A DNA stretch of 64,000 nucleotides from CAVYEM01 sp963767635 (GCA_963767635.1 CAVYEM010000002.1:20105-84104), one strand, 5' to 3'. Numbered from the stretch's first letter, positions 18,665 through 28,369 are shown. Notes: generated from the letters alone by a model not told the origin. Program-made: numbers and translations.

Positions 18665-20098
18665 TTAGGCTGAAGGAAGCTCAGGCGTAAAGAGCAACCC
18701 GTCGATTTTGCCGTCCGGAGCGAGCGCGAAATCATAGCGCAGCGCACCGTGCGCGAACTTGACGTCAAAGACGTACACCGTGTCGCCCGACCGCTCGAAG
18801 CTTTCGATCGGCACCATGGATTGTACCGGACCCAAGCCCTTGAGATCGGCTCGTATAACGACCTGATCGGTTAGGTATTGGCCGAATTGGGGCGTGAGCT
18901 GCGTGCGGTCCAAATCCAGCCGCTGCAGCCGGCCCAGCCACTCGCCGGCACGCTGCATGATCACGTTCCCGAAGCTTGCCGGCGGCAACGGCGCTACGAT
19001 ATCCAACACGTGATTTGCCAAACGCTCGGGCGACACCGTCGTTTGCGCGTGAAGCGAATCGGCATTGCTGAGCACGATGACCGCGACGTGCTCGTCCGGG
19101 AGCAGTGCATTCATCGCGTGATAACCTGCCAGTTCGCCGTTATGCCAGACGTAGCGATGGCCGCCTCGCTGGTCGACGATCCATCCCATGCCGTACTGGG
19201 TCCCGCCCGGGGCGCCGCTCGCGCTCCACATTTCCCGCACGGAATCCACGTTGAGAATCAACGGCAATCCGATGTCCCACTTCGCCAGATCGTCGACCGT
19301 GGTGATCAGATCGCCGGCGCCGAACAGCCACGAAGCATCCCAGGGCTTGACTTGCACGAAGCGACCGTTTATGCGAGTGTACCCGCGCGCGCTATCGGGC
19401 GAGATGCCCTGGTCGCCTGCCAAGAACGTCGACGTCATGATCAGCGGCTCGAAGATGCTCGACTGCATGTACACGGAAAGCGGCTCCCCGCTCACGCGCT
19501 GCACGATGAGTCCGGCGATCATGTAGTTGAAGTTGTTGTATGCGTATTGCGTGCCGGGCGCCGATTGCATCTTCATGCGATTGACGGCTTTGATCATCTC
19601 CTCGAGTTTGATCGGTTTGGTAGGGTCATGATTGACGCCCGGCGCCTGCGTGTAATCCGGCAGGCCGGATGTTTGCTGCAGCAATTGCGCGACGGTGACG
19701 TCTTTGGCGACGGACAATTCGGGGACGTATTTTGTGACCTTGTCGCCGAGTGCGAGCGCTTTGTCTTGCACCATCAGCAAAATCGAGGCCGCAGTGAACT
19801 GCTTGGCAAGCGATCCGGTGAAGAACTGCGTCGATGCGCTCACGCGCCGGTGCTTGGCGAGATCGGCAAAGCCAAAGCCGCGCGAGTACACCAGCAGCCC
19901 GTCTTGAACGACCCCGACGGCCAGGCCGGGAGTCGATCCCGCACGCAGTTCCGCGCGCATCATCGCATCGATCGCGTGCGCTTTAGCGGCCGTGAACGGC
20001 GAGGGCGTTGGGGGCGTTTGCGGAAGCGCTTGCTGAGCAAGAGCGCGCAGCGGAAGTATGGCTAGAGCAAGGACGATGCAGGCGACCCGGTTTCGCAT
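18665..20098 (-). CDS. Exported serine hydrolase, beta-lactamase class C/AmpH-like
   Basis: Secreted penicillin-binding-protein-type serine hydrolase. A signal peptide (MRNRVACIVLALAILPLRALAQQ) is followed by the catalytic SxxK as SLAK in FFTGSLAKQFTA. YNN fits the Y-x-N motif in QYAYNNFNYMIAG, and WHNGELAGY supplies the third motif. A C-terminal beta domain of about 110 residues follows. Length 477 aa. It could be an esterase, D-aminopeptidase or peptidoglycan hydrolase; lactam hydrolysis is not implied. Confidence 0.85.
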   Translation of the reverse strand: MRNRVACIVLALAILPLRALAQQALPQTPPTPSPFTAAKAHAIDAMMRAELRAGSTPGLAVGVVQDGLLVYSRGFGFADLAKHRRVSASTQFFTGSLAKQFTAASILLMVQDKALALGDKVTKYVPELSVAKDVTVAQLLQQTSGLPDYTQAPGVNHDPTKPIKLEEMIKAVNRMKMQSAPGTQYAYNNFNYMIAGLIVQRVSGEPLSVYMQSSIFEPLIMTSTFLAGDQGISPDSARGYTRINGRFVQVKPWDASWLFGAGDLITTVDDLAKWDIGLPLILNVDSVREMWSASGAPGGTQYGMGWIVDQRGGHRYVWHNGELAGYHAMNALLPDEHVAVIVLSNADSLHAQTTVSPERLANHVLDIVAPLPPASFGNVIMQRAGEWLGRLQRLDLDRTQLTPQFGQYLTDQVVIRADLKGLGPVQSMVPIESFERSGDTVYVFDVKFAHGALRYDFALAPDGKIDGLLFTPELPSA

Positions 20099-20167
20099 TT
20101 TCCCCGATTTCGGCCGGTTCCCAATCGGAGCCTCCGGCCGCTTGTTCCCATCTCTTGCAGCAGGCCG

Positions 20168-20824
20168 TTAGTAGACGAGTCGGGCGTCGGCCACGACGGT
20201 ATGGCCGCGAAGCAGCGCTAGCCGTTCCATCTTGTGGCGAATCGGCAAATACAGCGTGCCGCTTTCTCCGTGCACGGCTATCGCGCCCAGCATCTCCATT
20301 CGCCCGTCATGAACGTAGGCGACCTGCATGTCCGATGCGGGATGCATCACCACGACGTAGTACCAATCTCCGCCGGGGCCATAAAGGACTTTGGCATTCA
20401 TCGGACGCCGTCGCGGCGACATAAAGACGCTGCGATCGAAAGCGGGGGCTGCGGCGATGCGCGCGAGTGCGCGTTCGTCTTGGCGCATGTTTTGAACTGC
20501 GAGCCGGGACCGATCGACGGCCACCCACGTCGGGATCAGCGCCAGCGCAAAAGCCGCCGCCAGGGCGAAACCCACGGGCCACCAATGGTGCGCCACCGTG
20601 CTTCTCTTGCTCTCGACGGATTCGCGCAAACGGCCGTGTAACCGCTCCGGCGGCTCGTGCTGCGGCTGCGCTGCGGCAAGCGCCGCCACCGTTTCCTGCG
20701 CCTGCGACAAGCGAAGCGCACAGGGAACGCACCGTGAAACATGTTTCTCGACCTCGCGCCGCTCGCGATCTTCCAGCGCCCCGACCGCGTACAATTCCGC
20801 CGATTCGGCGAGGTGCTCGCTCAC
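20168..20824 (-). CDS. Anti-sigma factor, RskA-like
   Basis: Membrane anti-sigma factor partner of the ECF sigma factor upstream. The N-terminal cytosolic zinc-binding part has H-x3-C-x2-C (HVSRCVPC) near residue 28. A single transmembrane helix lies at about 85-105, followed by a periplasmic domain with a WYYVVVMHPASD strand. Its ATG overlaps the sigma gene's stop by 4 bases (ATGA). Length 218 aa. Confidence 0.85.
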   Translation of the reverse strand: MSEHLAESAELYAVGALEDRERREVEKHVSRCVPCALRLSQAQETVAALAAAQPQHEPPERLHGRLRESVESKRSTVAHHWWPVGFALAAAFALALIPTWVAVDRSRLAVQNMRQDERALARIAAAPAFDRSVFMSPRRRPMNAKVLYGPGGDWYYVVVMHPASDMQVAYVHDGRMEMLGAIAVHGESGTLYLPIRHKMERLALLRGHTVVADARLVY

Positions 20825-21387
20825 GAGGGGCTTTCTGCTTGCAGGAGCGCGCCCAGTTTACGCAAGCCCGACGAGATGCGGCTCTTCACCGTTCCCAGCG
20901 GCGCGCCTGAGATACGCGCGATTTCGACTTGCGTTTTGCCGGAGAAATACGCCAGCGTCAACGCTTCACGCTGATCGTACGGCAAGCTCGCGAGCGCTTT
21001 GCGCACGCGCGCATGTTCCAGAAAGTCGGCCACGTCGAGTTCTTCGTGGCTTGGCGTTTGCGCGGCGATGCGTTCGGTCGCACGCTCCTGCCGCTGGGCT
21101 GCGCGCTTGCGCGAGACGGCGTCGTTGCGAACGCACACGACTAGGAATCCTCGAAGCGATCCGCGGTCGGCGGCAAAGGTTTGCGGTTTTTTCCAAACGC
21201 GTGCGAGCGTATCGTGCACGCAATCCTCGGCGTCCTCGTCGTGCGCGAGCACGTTGAGCGCGACGGAAAACAGCAGCGAACCGTAACGCCGATACGCTTC
21301 TTCGAACGCCCAGCCCTCGCGCCGGGCGAACGCCTGCGCCAACGTCCGTTCTTGCGGCTCGTCGAAGGGTGCCCCGGCCGTCGCCAT
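20821..21387 (-). CDS. ECF RNA polymerase sigma factor
   Basis: Extracytoplasmic-function sigma factor (about 188 aa). Region 2 shows FEEAYRRYGSLLFSVALNVL and DAEDCVHDTLARVW. Region 4 shows LPYDQREALTLAYFSGKTQV with a helix-turn-helix (ISGAPLGTVKSRISSGLRKL). ATG 21387 is used; the frame stays open upstream but without sigma homology. It is followed by its anti-sigma factor with a 4-base overlap, the usual arrangement for an autoregulated stress pair. Confidence 0.9.
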   Translation of the reverse strand: MATAGAPFDEPQERTLAQAFARREGWAFEEAYRRYGSLLFSVALNVLAHDEDAEDCVHDTLARVWKKPQTFAADRGSLRGFLVVCVRNDAVSRKRAAQRQERATERIAAQTPSHEELDVADFLEHARVRKALASLPYDQREALTLAYFSGKTQVEIARISGAPLGTVKSRISSGLRKLGALLQAESPS

Positions 21388-21463
21388 GCCTGTGCGACTT
21401 CTTCCACGTGCATGGTACGCCTGCACCTGCGGGCGGGATGAGGTCAGCGGCCTGCGGGCCCCA

Positions 21464-21953
21464 CTAATGCGGGATTTTCTGCAACGCCCGCAACTCATTC
21501 TGGAGCGTGCGGTCGTGGCGCTTCGCCAGCGCGCGCAGCTCCGCATCGCCTCCGCTAGACATCTCGACTTGCTCGTTGCTCCGGGCAATTCGATCGTCCA
21601 CGCCGAGCAACTGCACGAAGCGGCGATCGAACTCCGTTCCGTGCAGCCCGGCGAGTCTGCGAATAGTGATACGACGAGCGGACCGAGGGATGCGCGGCGA
21701 CGGGAATGCCGTTTTTCTTGGCAATTTTGTCCAAGGCTCGCGTGTGCGCGGTCGCTTCGGCGGCCATGGACCGCGCCAGCTGCTTGAGTTGCACCGAACT
21801 GGCATGCTTTTCCGCCAGCGTGGCAAGCGCGTAGCGTCCGAGCTGGTTTTGCATTTCAGCCCGCAGGTAGCCGGCGTCGCGGTTCGAGAGTGCCGCAATC
21901 GCACCAAGCGGCAGCATCAGCCCCAGCGCGAGCAGCGCGATGGCGTGCTTCAT
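21464..21953 (-). CDS. DUF4142-type exported protein (frameshifted)
   Basis: Small periplasmic helical protein. A signal peptide (MKHAIALLALGLMLPLGAIA) is followed by the ferritin-like DUF4142 pattern: DAGYLRAEMQNQLGRYALAT, then SSVQLKQLARSMAAEATAHT, then LHGTEFDRRFVQLL. Removing one base at 21656 (AG-T-CT context) joins the C-terminal third. Length about 162 aa. It starts one base after the rplT stop. Function unknown. Confidence 0.75.
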
Positions 21954-21954
21954 G

Positions 21955-22314
21955 CTACTTCCCCGCCGCCTGCTTTGCAGTTTGCAGTAGAGAACGAAAC
22001 GCCGCCGCATCGGAGATCGCCAGTTCGGCCAACGCTTTGCGATTGAGCGTTACGCCGGATTTCTTTAGACCGCTCATGAAGACGGAATACGTTATCCCTT
22101 CTTTGCGCGCGGCGGCGTTGATCCGGCTGATCCACAGCGAACGGAAATCGCGCTTGCGGACGCGGCGGTCGCGGTAGGCATAGGCCAGCGAATGCAGCAG
22201 CGCTTCGTTGGCCACGCGATAATTGCGCCGGCGCGCGGCGCGGAAGCCCTTGACCAGCTTCATCACCTTGCGCCGATGCTTGAGTCCATGCAGTCCCCGT
22301 TTGACTCGTGCCAT
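21955..22314 (-). CDS. rplT: 50S ribosomal protein L20
   Basis: Early-assembly 23S rRNA-binding protein. The N-terminus MARVKRGLHGLKHRRKVMKL and the downstream YAYRDRRVRKRDFRSLWI are characteristic. Length 119 aa. It is the last gene of infC-rpmI-rplT, 17 bases after rpmI. Confidence 0.98.
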   Translation of the reverse strand: MARVKRGLHGLKHRRKVMKLVKGFRAARRRNYRVANEALLHSLAYAYRDRRVRKRDFRSLWISRINAAARKEGITYSVFMSGLKKSGVTLNRKALAELAISDAAAFRSLLQTAKQAAGK

Positions 22315-22331
22315 GTGCTTCCAGAGCCTCC

Positions 22332-22538
22332 TTACACCAAATACGGAATGGTGGGCGCCAAACGCTTGAGATCTCCGGCAAACACCGGCTGATCCTTGCG
22401 GAACTTGCGCTTGCGCTTGCGCGTCTTCTTGCTCAAGATATGGCCGCAGCCGCTGAACTGATGGCGGTGCGTGACTTTACCGCCGGCACTGACTTTCACG
22501 CGTTTGGCGGTCCCGCGGTGGGTACGGATTTTAGGCAC
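22332..22538 (-). CDS. rpmI: 50S ribosomal protein L35
   Basis: 68-residue basic protein starting MPKIRTHRGTAKRVKVSAGG with HILSKKTRKRKRKFRK. Its start overlaps the 3' end of infC by 8 bases, so translation is likely coupled. Confidence 0.97.
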   Translation of the reverse strand: MPKIRTHRGTAKRVKVSAGGKVTHRHQFSGCGHILSKKTRKRKRKFRKDQPVFAGDLKRLAPTIPYLV

Positions 22539-23139
22539 TGGTTGGCTCCTTCGAGGCGTCGCTTTCTTGAACGGGTCGGCCTTCGCGCTCTTTCTCGTGC
22601 GCCGACAAAAATTTCGGCGGACCGCTCGGCACTGGGCGCGGCGCGAGGATCATGAACATATTTTTTCCTTCGAGCTTCGGATCGCGCTCCACCGATGCAA
22701 TCGGCGCCATGTCCACGGCCATGCGATCCAGCAGTTTGCGTCCAAAACTCGTGTACGTGATCTCGCGTCCGCGAAACATGATGGTGACCTTGATCTTGCT
22801 GCCGTCCAGCAGCAAGCGTTCCGCCATTCGGGCTTTCGTCTCGTAATCGTGCGTCTCGATCTTCGGTCGAAGCTTCACTTCTTTGAGCTCGAAGCTCTTT
22901 TGCTTTTTACGAGCGTCTTTGTCTTTTTTCGACTGCTCGTATTTGAGGCGTCCGAAGTCGCCGATCTTGCATACGGGCGGTTGCGCCGTGGGCGAGACTT
23001 CGATCAGATCGAGTCCGCCGGTGCGCGCACGCGCGAGTGCGTCTTCGGTGAGCATGATTCCGAGCTGACTTCCGTCTTCGTCGATCACGCGCACTTGTCG
23101 AATGCGGATTTGGTCGTTTACCCTGAGCGGTCGAGCTAT
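22531..23139 (-). CDS. infC: Translation initiation factor IF-3, probable AUA start
   Basis: Binds the 30S subunit and checks the start codon. Homology begins at RPLRVNDQIRIRQVRVID, with GLDLIEVSPTAQPPVCKIGD and a C-terminal domain KIKVTIMFRGREITY. A Shine-Dalgarno AGGAG (23152-23148) lies 8 bases before AUA (23139-23137), giving IARPLRVNDQ. The upstream in-frame ATG at 23181 would place the Shine-Dalgarno inside the gene and add 14 non-conserved residues. E. coli infC starts at AUU and uses that for autoregulation; AUA would serve the same purpose. Length 202 aa including the start. An attenuator and promoter lie upstream. Confidence 0.93.
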   Translation of the reverse strand: MARPLRVNDQIRIRQVRVIDEDGSQLGIMLTEDALARARTGGLDLIEVSPTAQPPVCKIGDFGRLKYEQSKKDKDARKKQKSFELKEVKLRPKIETHDYETKARMAERLLLDGSKIKVTIMFRGREITYTSFGRKLLDRMAVDMAPIASVERDPKLEGKNMFMILAPRPVPSGPPKFLSAHEKEREGRPVQESDASKEPTSA

Positions 23140-23225
23140 GGCAAATACTCCTGTGAAAATGGCGAATCCGTGCGCAGCCACGGACTGGCGGAGCGCCGGT
23201 TAGACCTTGGTCCCAGTTTTGTTCG

Positions 23226-23261
23226 AAAAACAAAAATGGGGTATTGCCGAAGCAACCCCAT
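23226..23261 (-). terminator. Leader attenuator of infC-rpmI-rplT
   Basis: The leftward RNA forms AUGGGG/CCCCAU (6 bp), a 2-nt bulge, then UUGC/GCAA closed by a UUCG tetraloop, followed by UUUUUGUUUUU. It lies about 90 nt before the infC start and 90 nt after the predicted start of transcription. L20-operon leaders in other phyla end in such terminators. Confidence 0.75.
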
Positions 23262-23353
23262 CGTTGGAACCTACCGGCGGTCCCTGCGAAGAAGACCGGA
23301 ATCGCCCGAGGGCATCCGGTGAGGGCCCTCCGGCCCTACTTCGGCCGCACGAG

Positions 23354-23382
23354 TGTATCACGCGCCCCGGGGGCAGCGTCAA
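23354..23382 (-). promoter_or_regulatory. Sigma-70-type promoter of infC operon
   Basis: TTGACG (23382-23377) and GATACA (23359-23354) are separated by 17 bases. This would give a leader of about 210 nt before the infC start, containing the attenuator. The sequence lies just upstream of the divergent GNAT gene. Confidence 0.6.
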
Positions 23383-23416
23383 GGACACGAAGTGGCCGCA
23401 TGCAACATTGCGGCTT

Positions 23417-23872
23417 GTGGCAGCGCTGCGATTCGGCTCCCCAGGCGACCTTCCGGTACTGGTGCAGCTCTGGCACGACATGTTGGTGGAGTGCGACTTA
23501 GCGGGTTCCGGGTTCGTATCGGACTGGCGGGTACGACTGCAGCAGGCGTTTCGAGCGGACATGGAAGCAGGAAGCGGCACGTGGTTCGTCTCGGAGCGGG
23601 ACGGCACCATCGCGGGAACCTGCGTTGCGTTCCGGCAGGTCGGACGGTCCAACGTGCTGCTCGACGTAACGGTGATCATCGCGGGCATGTACGTCCTTCC
23701 CGCATACCGCGGACGCGGCATCGCCCGCTCGCTGGCGCAGTGGGCGCTTGAGTGGTGCAAGGACGACGGTTGCAAAACCGTGCGACTCAACGCATCCGCC
23801 ATGGCCCGTCCGCTCTACGAATCGCTTGGATTCAAACCTGCACCCGAAATGATGCGGCTCGACTTTCGCTAA
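23417..23872 (+). CDS. GNAT-family N-acetyltransferase
   Basis: Acetyl-CoA-dependent transferase of unknown substrate. The acetyl-CoA loop is VLPAYRGRGIARSLAQWALE, preceded by a VIIAGMYV strand, with the C-terminal NASAMARPLYESLGFKP. GTG 23417 is used because homology starts at RFGSPGDLPVLVQLW; TTG 23408 is an alternative. The longer open frame upstream overlaps the infC leader. About 151 aa. Confidence 0.82.
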   Translation: MAALRFGSPGDLPVLVQLWHDMLVECDLAGSGFVSDWRVRLQQAFRADMEAGSGTWFVSERDGTIAGTCVAFRQVGRSNVLLDVTVIIAGMYVLPAYRGRGIARSLAQWALEWCKDDGCKTVRLNASAMARPLYESLGFKPAPEMMRLDFR

Positions 23873-23893
23873 CCTACTGCGCCGCGCGGCACA

Positions 23894-24182
23894 TTACGTA
23901 TTCGGTGCCGGTTCCTCGTGCAGCACCTTTCCGGTCTTTGCGTCGACCTTGCGCTGGGCGCCGTCCTCGCTGAGCGCTACGATGATGCCGACTTCATCGC
24001 GGATCGCCGTGTACCGGTTGCGGGGTTCTTGCGACGGGCGCGGTTCGATCTGCCAAAGCACGTCACCCTGTCCACTGGAGGCCAAAGATGTTTTGCGGAT
24101 AGTCTTCGCCGGGTGGGACGTCAAGCAAAACTACGTGGATCCCTTCGAGCTCCTGGCGCTGCCGGACCGGATATGCGGGCAA
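23894..24182 (-). CDS. Hypothetical protein, short, frameshifted
   Basis: Two overlapping frames join into one plausible chain, VVLLDVPPGEDYPQNIFGLQ then VLWQIEPRPSQEPRNRY and VGIIVALSEDGAQRKVDAKT. An extra base near 24075 breaks it. The pattern (GDVLW...DAKTGKVL) resembles a single beta-propeller-like strand pair found in small conserved proteins, but I cannot name the family. The start is unclear; TTG 24182 is only a guess. Confidence 0.45.
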
Positions 24183-24273
24183 CCGGGAAACTGAGCTGCC
24201 GTCATGATTACGAGCATACCCAAGCCGCCGCGGCGCGCATGAGGGATTGCTTTGCGTAGCGTATCGTGACGGC

Positions 24274-26104
24274 ATGCTCTCCGCCCTTATACTCGCGGGT
24301 GCGCTGGCGGCGCAGCGCCCCATCACCCTGCTCGTCGACGCGTCGCTCGCTCCAACGCAGAACATCGTACGCACGCACGAAGTCGTGCCCGTCGCGCCGG
24401 GAAATCTACAGCTGTATTATCCGAAGTGGATTCCGGGCGAGCACGCGCCGGCCGGTCCTATCCAAAACGTTGCAGCGCTTCGTATCACGGCTGGGGGCGC
24501 GCCCATCGCGTGGAAGCGCGATCCGATCGACCTCTACGCATTCGATGTGACCGTGCCGCCCGGCGTGAACAGCTTGGACGTAAACTTCACGTATTTGGGA
24601 GCGACGTTCGGCAACTATTCTTCCAATCGCTTGTCTTCTCCGAACATCGTCGTCATCGATTGGAACCAAAACGTGCTCTATCCCTCAAACGGTACCAATG
24701 ATGCGACGCTATTCGATCCGACGTTGATTTTGCCGGGCAACGATTGGCAGTTTGCCACCGCGCTGTACGAGCCTAAACGGACCGGCGCAACAGTGACGTG
24801 GAGCACGACGCCGTTGGGCCGGCTGATGGATTCTCCGCTGGACGCTTGCACAAACTTTCGCAGCTGGAACTTGTGGCACGGACCGCAGTCGTTCCCGGGA
24901 ACGGCAAGCCTGAACGTGTGCGCCGATACGCCCGAAGAACTGGACGCAAGCGATGCGACGATCGATCACTTCCGCGCGCTCGTGAACGAAATGCTGGCGA
25001 TGTACGGGGCCAGGCACTGGCACGATTACCATTTCCTGCTGACCGTTTCGGACGTCATGCCGGGTGAGGGCGTCGAACATCACGAGTCCAGCGACGATGG
25101 TGATGCCGGCAATTATTTAATCGACCACCAGGCGCTGCAGCGCGGCGGCGATCTGCTCTCGCACGAGTTCAACCATTCTTGGGACGGCAAATATCGCATG
25201 CCTGCGGGCCTGGACCGCCAAAACCTCAACATCCCGTACGACGATTCGCTGCTGTGGGTGTACGAGGGAATGACGCAATACTATGGCGACGTGATGTCGT
25301 ATCGTGACGGCATTCGCGATGCGAAGAACTGGCCGGATCACATCGCGGCCATCTATGCGAATTACGATAACGAGCCCGGGCGCCGCTGGCGTCCATTGGG
25401 CGACACGGCAACTTCGGGCCCGTTTTTGTACGGAGTCTCCGCGGGGCTACTATGCCGAGCGCCGCGGCGTCGATTTTTATTCCGAAGGCGAATTGCTGTG
25501 GCTGCTTGCCGATGCCGTCATTCGCAGCCGAAGCGAAAACCATCGCTCGCTCGACACGTTTGCGCGCGAGTTTTTCGGGCGCGAGAACACGGGCCCCGTC
25601 ACGGTCCCCTATACGCGCCAAGACGTCATTGCGGGGTTGAACCGCGTGCTGCCGTACGACTGGACGAGCTTTTTCCACACCTGGGTGGACGACATCGCCG
25701 TCCACCCGCCCGCGGGTTTCGAGGCGGACGGCTGGAAACTCGTCTACACCGACAAGCCGTCCTCCGACGTAAAAAAGAACAACTTTGTGTATTCGCTCGG
25801 GTTTACGGCAGCGCGCGGCGTCACGGGCGACGTGCACTTCGGTTCGCCGGCGTGGAGAGCGGGGCTTGGGATCGGAGAAAAGCTCGTCGCGGTTGACGGA
25901 CGTGAATACAGCGACGACGTGATGTACGACGCGATTCAGACGGCGCGCCGGTCGCACCGTCCGATCGTACTGCTCGTCGAAAAAGATTTGCTCTATCGTT
26001 CGATATCGATCCCGTATTACGACGGTCCGCGGTATCCGCATTTGGTCCGCGCGAACGCAGCGGCGGATCGTCTGACGGAGATCGTTAAACCGTTGCGGCG
26101 CTAA
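24274..26104 (+). CDS. M61 glycyl aminopeptidase-like metallopeptidase with PDZ domain (frameshifted)
   Basis: Exported zinc peptidase. A short signal peptide (MLSALILAGALA) is followed by the N-terminal M61 beta domain. The zinc motif HEFNH lies in LLSHEFNHSW, with the third ligand Glu in LLWVYEGMTQYYG about 35 residues later. The C-terminal PDZ-like domain has FGSPAWRAGLGIGEKLVAVD. Removing the T at 25436 (AG-T-CT) gives YGAPRGYYAERRG across the break. Total about 609 aa. Its stop overlaps the stop of the convergent ligase-like gene. Confidence 0.88.
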
Positions 26105-27009
26105 AGGCTGCTCAGCGGCACTCCGAACTTCTGCAGCCAGCGGCTCTCGATCCCGGCTTCGTGCGCGTCTCCTGCGACAATGCAGCGTCGCAGGTGCGGC
26201 ACGCGAAAATTGGAAGCGTCCGGCAAATCGAGCTGCGCGCCATAATCCTGCAGCGGTTGGCAAAGGATCGTGATCTGAGACTCGCGCACCAAATTCAGCC
26301 GTTCCCGCGCGTCAAATGCTGCCTCGTGCACGACCGCCGCGGCGCCGCGCCACCACGGCGCCTGCAAGAGCGCGAGCCACTGCTCGCTGCCCATCGGGAA
26401 TGCCGCCCAGACACGGTCGCTCGCGCCTGCGTCCAGCGTATCCGACGCGAGCGCGCGCATTTCGTACACTGCGCCGTAATCGAGCACCTGATCGTCAAAG
26501 ACCAGCGCCATGTCGGTGGATTGCGTGGTGACTCCGCGGAAGGGCCTGGCCGAATCGGCCAGCGTGTCCAAACGCGCCCACCCCTCGCGCGTCTCTCCAA
26601 TCAGCATGCAGCGCAGCTGGCCGAGAAATGCATCCCGCACCGCCTCCGCCGCAGGCCGCCGCTTGCGGCCGGCGATCACCGCATTTACGGAGGCGCGCCG
26701 CGCGCGTTCGAGCAGCTGCTCAAGATCGAGTTTTTCGGCGCTCGGTACCGCAACCGCGCCCAATCTCGCCAGTCCGAGCACGGTGAAGACGCACTTTGCC
26801 GTGTTCGAAGCGCACAACAGCACGCGGTCGCCCCGTTCGATGCCGAACGCACGTAACGCGGCCGCATAACGCTGGCTTCGGTCGCAGACTTCTGCGAACG
26901 TGTAATCTCGGCGGTGACCGGCATCGTCGACGAAGATCAGCGCCGTGCGCTGCGGGGCCGCGACTTTGTCGAGCACGTCCTGCGCGAAGTTGAAATTGAG
27001 CGGAAGCAT
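26101..27009 (-). CDS. Truncated, degenerate acyl-CoA synthetase-like protein
   Basis: A 302-residue protein matching only the N-terminal part of acyl/benzoate-CoA ligases: DYTFAEVCDRSQRYAAALRA, GDRVLLCASNTAKCVFTVLG and GAVAVP. The ATP-binding P-loop (TSGTTGxPK) that should follow is absent; VFDDQVLDYGAVYEM stands there instead. The C-terminal domain with the catalytic lysine is missing too. It cannot be a normal AMP ligase. It lies 3 bases after rocD on the same strand, and its stop overlaps that of the M61 gene. It may be a decayed or repurposed paralogue. Confidence 0.65.
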   Translation of the reverse strand: MLPLNFNFAQDVLDKVAAPQRTALIFVDDAGHRRDYTFAEVCDRSQRYAAALRAFGIERGDRVLLCASNTAKCVFTVLGLARLGAVAVPSAEKLDLEQLLERARRASVNAVIAGRKRRPAAEAVRDAFLGQLRCMLIGETREGWARLDTLADSARPFRGVTTQSTDMALVFDDQVLDYGAVYEMRALASDTLDAGASDRVWAAFPMGSEQWLALLQAPWWRGAAAVVHEAAFDARERLNLVRESQITILCQPLQDYGAQLDLPDASNFRVPHLRRCIVAGDAHEAGIESRWLQKFGVPLSSL

Positions 27010-27012
27010 CTG

Positions 27013-28222
27013 CTACGCGAGGACAAGCACCTCTTTCAACGTTGCGAGCAGCAGTTCGGTCTCTGGGTCTTCTATTACGAGCGGCGGTGCGATGCGCAGC
27101 ACCGTTTCGTGCGTATCTTTGGCGGCTATGCCTCGCTCCAAAAGCCGTTCGGAAAGCGCGCGCGCGGACGTTGCGAGCTCGATTCCGATCAGTAAACCCC
27201 GGCCGCGAACCTCGCGAACGGCGGGCGAAGCGATGGAACGCAGGCCTTGCATGATCTTTGCGCCGGAATACCGCGCGCGCGCCGCGAGCTTTTCATCGAC
27301 GATCACTTCCAGCGCCGCGAGCGCCACGGCAGACGCGAGCGGATTGCCGCCGAAGGTGCTCCCGTGCTCGCCGGGGCGAAAGAGCAGCATCAAATCGCGA
27401 TCCGCAAGCACCGCCGAAACCGGATAGAAGCCGCCGCCGAGCGCTTTTCCCACGATGAGCACGTCGGGGCGAACGCTTTCGTGATCGCACGCAAACAGAT
27501 CGCCGGTTCGACCGAATCCGGTTTGGATCTCGTCCGCCATGAACAGCACGCGATGTTCGCGGCACAGGCCCCACGCGCGCTTGAGAAATCCGTCCGGCGG
27601 TACGTTCACGCCGCCTTCGCCTTGAATCGGCTCGATCAGCACCGCGCACGTGTTTTCGCCGACCGCGCGCGCCAGCGCAGCGTAGTCGCCGAACGGCACG
27701 TGCACGAATCCTGGAGTGAACGGGCCGAATCCGTGACGGTACTCGGGCGTCGAGCTCGCGCTGACGGCGGCGGTGGTGCGCCCGTGAAAATTGTTCGTGA
27801 AGACGACGATCTCGGCGCAATTCGCCGGGATGCCCTTTACTTCGTAACCGTAGCGGCGCGCCAGTTTGATCGCCGTTTCGACCGCTTCGACGCCGGTGTT
27901 CATCGGAAGCGCCATGTCGTAGCCGCACAGACTCCGTCAGCGCTTTGAGAAATCCGGGCATCCGATCGTTGCGCATCGCGCGGGAGGTGAGCGTCACTTT
28001 TTGCGCCTGCGCCGTCAGTGCCGCCGCAATTTTCGGATGGCAGTGCCCCTGGTTGACGGCAGAGTACGCACTGATGCAGTCCAGATACCGTTTGCCCGTA
28101 ACGTCGTAGAGCCAGACGCCTTGGGCGCGGTCAACGACGAGATCGAGCGGATGATAGTTGTGCGCCCCGTAGCGATCCTCTTGCGCGATGAGGTCTTCGG
28201 CCGTATTGCGAACGTCTTGCAT
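27013..28222 (-). CDS. rocD: Ornithine aminotransferase (frameshifted)
   Basis: PLP enzyme converting ornithine and 2-oxoglutarate to glutamate semialdehyde and glutamate. Family motifs: YGAHNYHPLDLV, LDCISAYSAVNQGHCHPKI, MNTGVEAVETAIKLARR, FHGRTTAAVSAS, ADEIQTGFGRTG and the PLP lysine in VGKALGGGFYPVSAV. The first 95 residues are in another frame; removing the inserted base at 27931 (AG-A-CT) gives CGYDMALPMNTG. ATG 28222 is the start. About 402 aa, the family length. Confidence 0.92.
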
Positions 28223-28369
28223 TGTTTTCCGTGCGCGCCGCGCGTGTTTACTCCGAATCGCGCAGCGGGAGCCCCGCCGGCTCGGAGGACCGCAGGGGCG
28301 CTCGCGCCTGCGTTCCAGGAACACTTGTGCTTTGGACTTAAGGACGGCTCGCTCGGCTACCTCTTTTTT

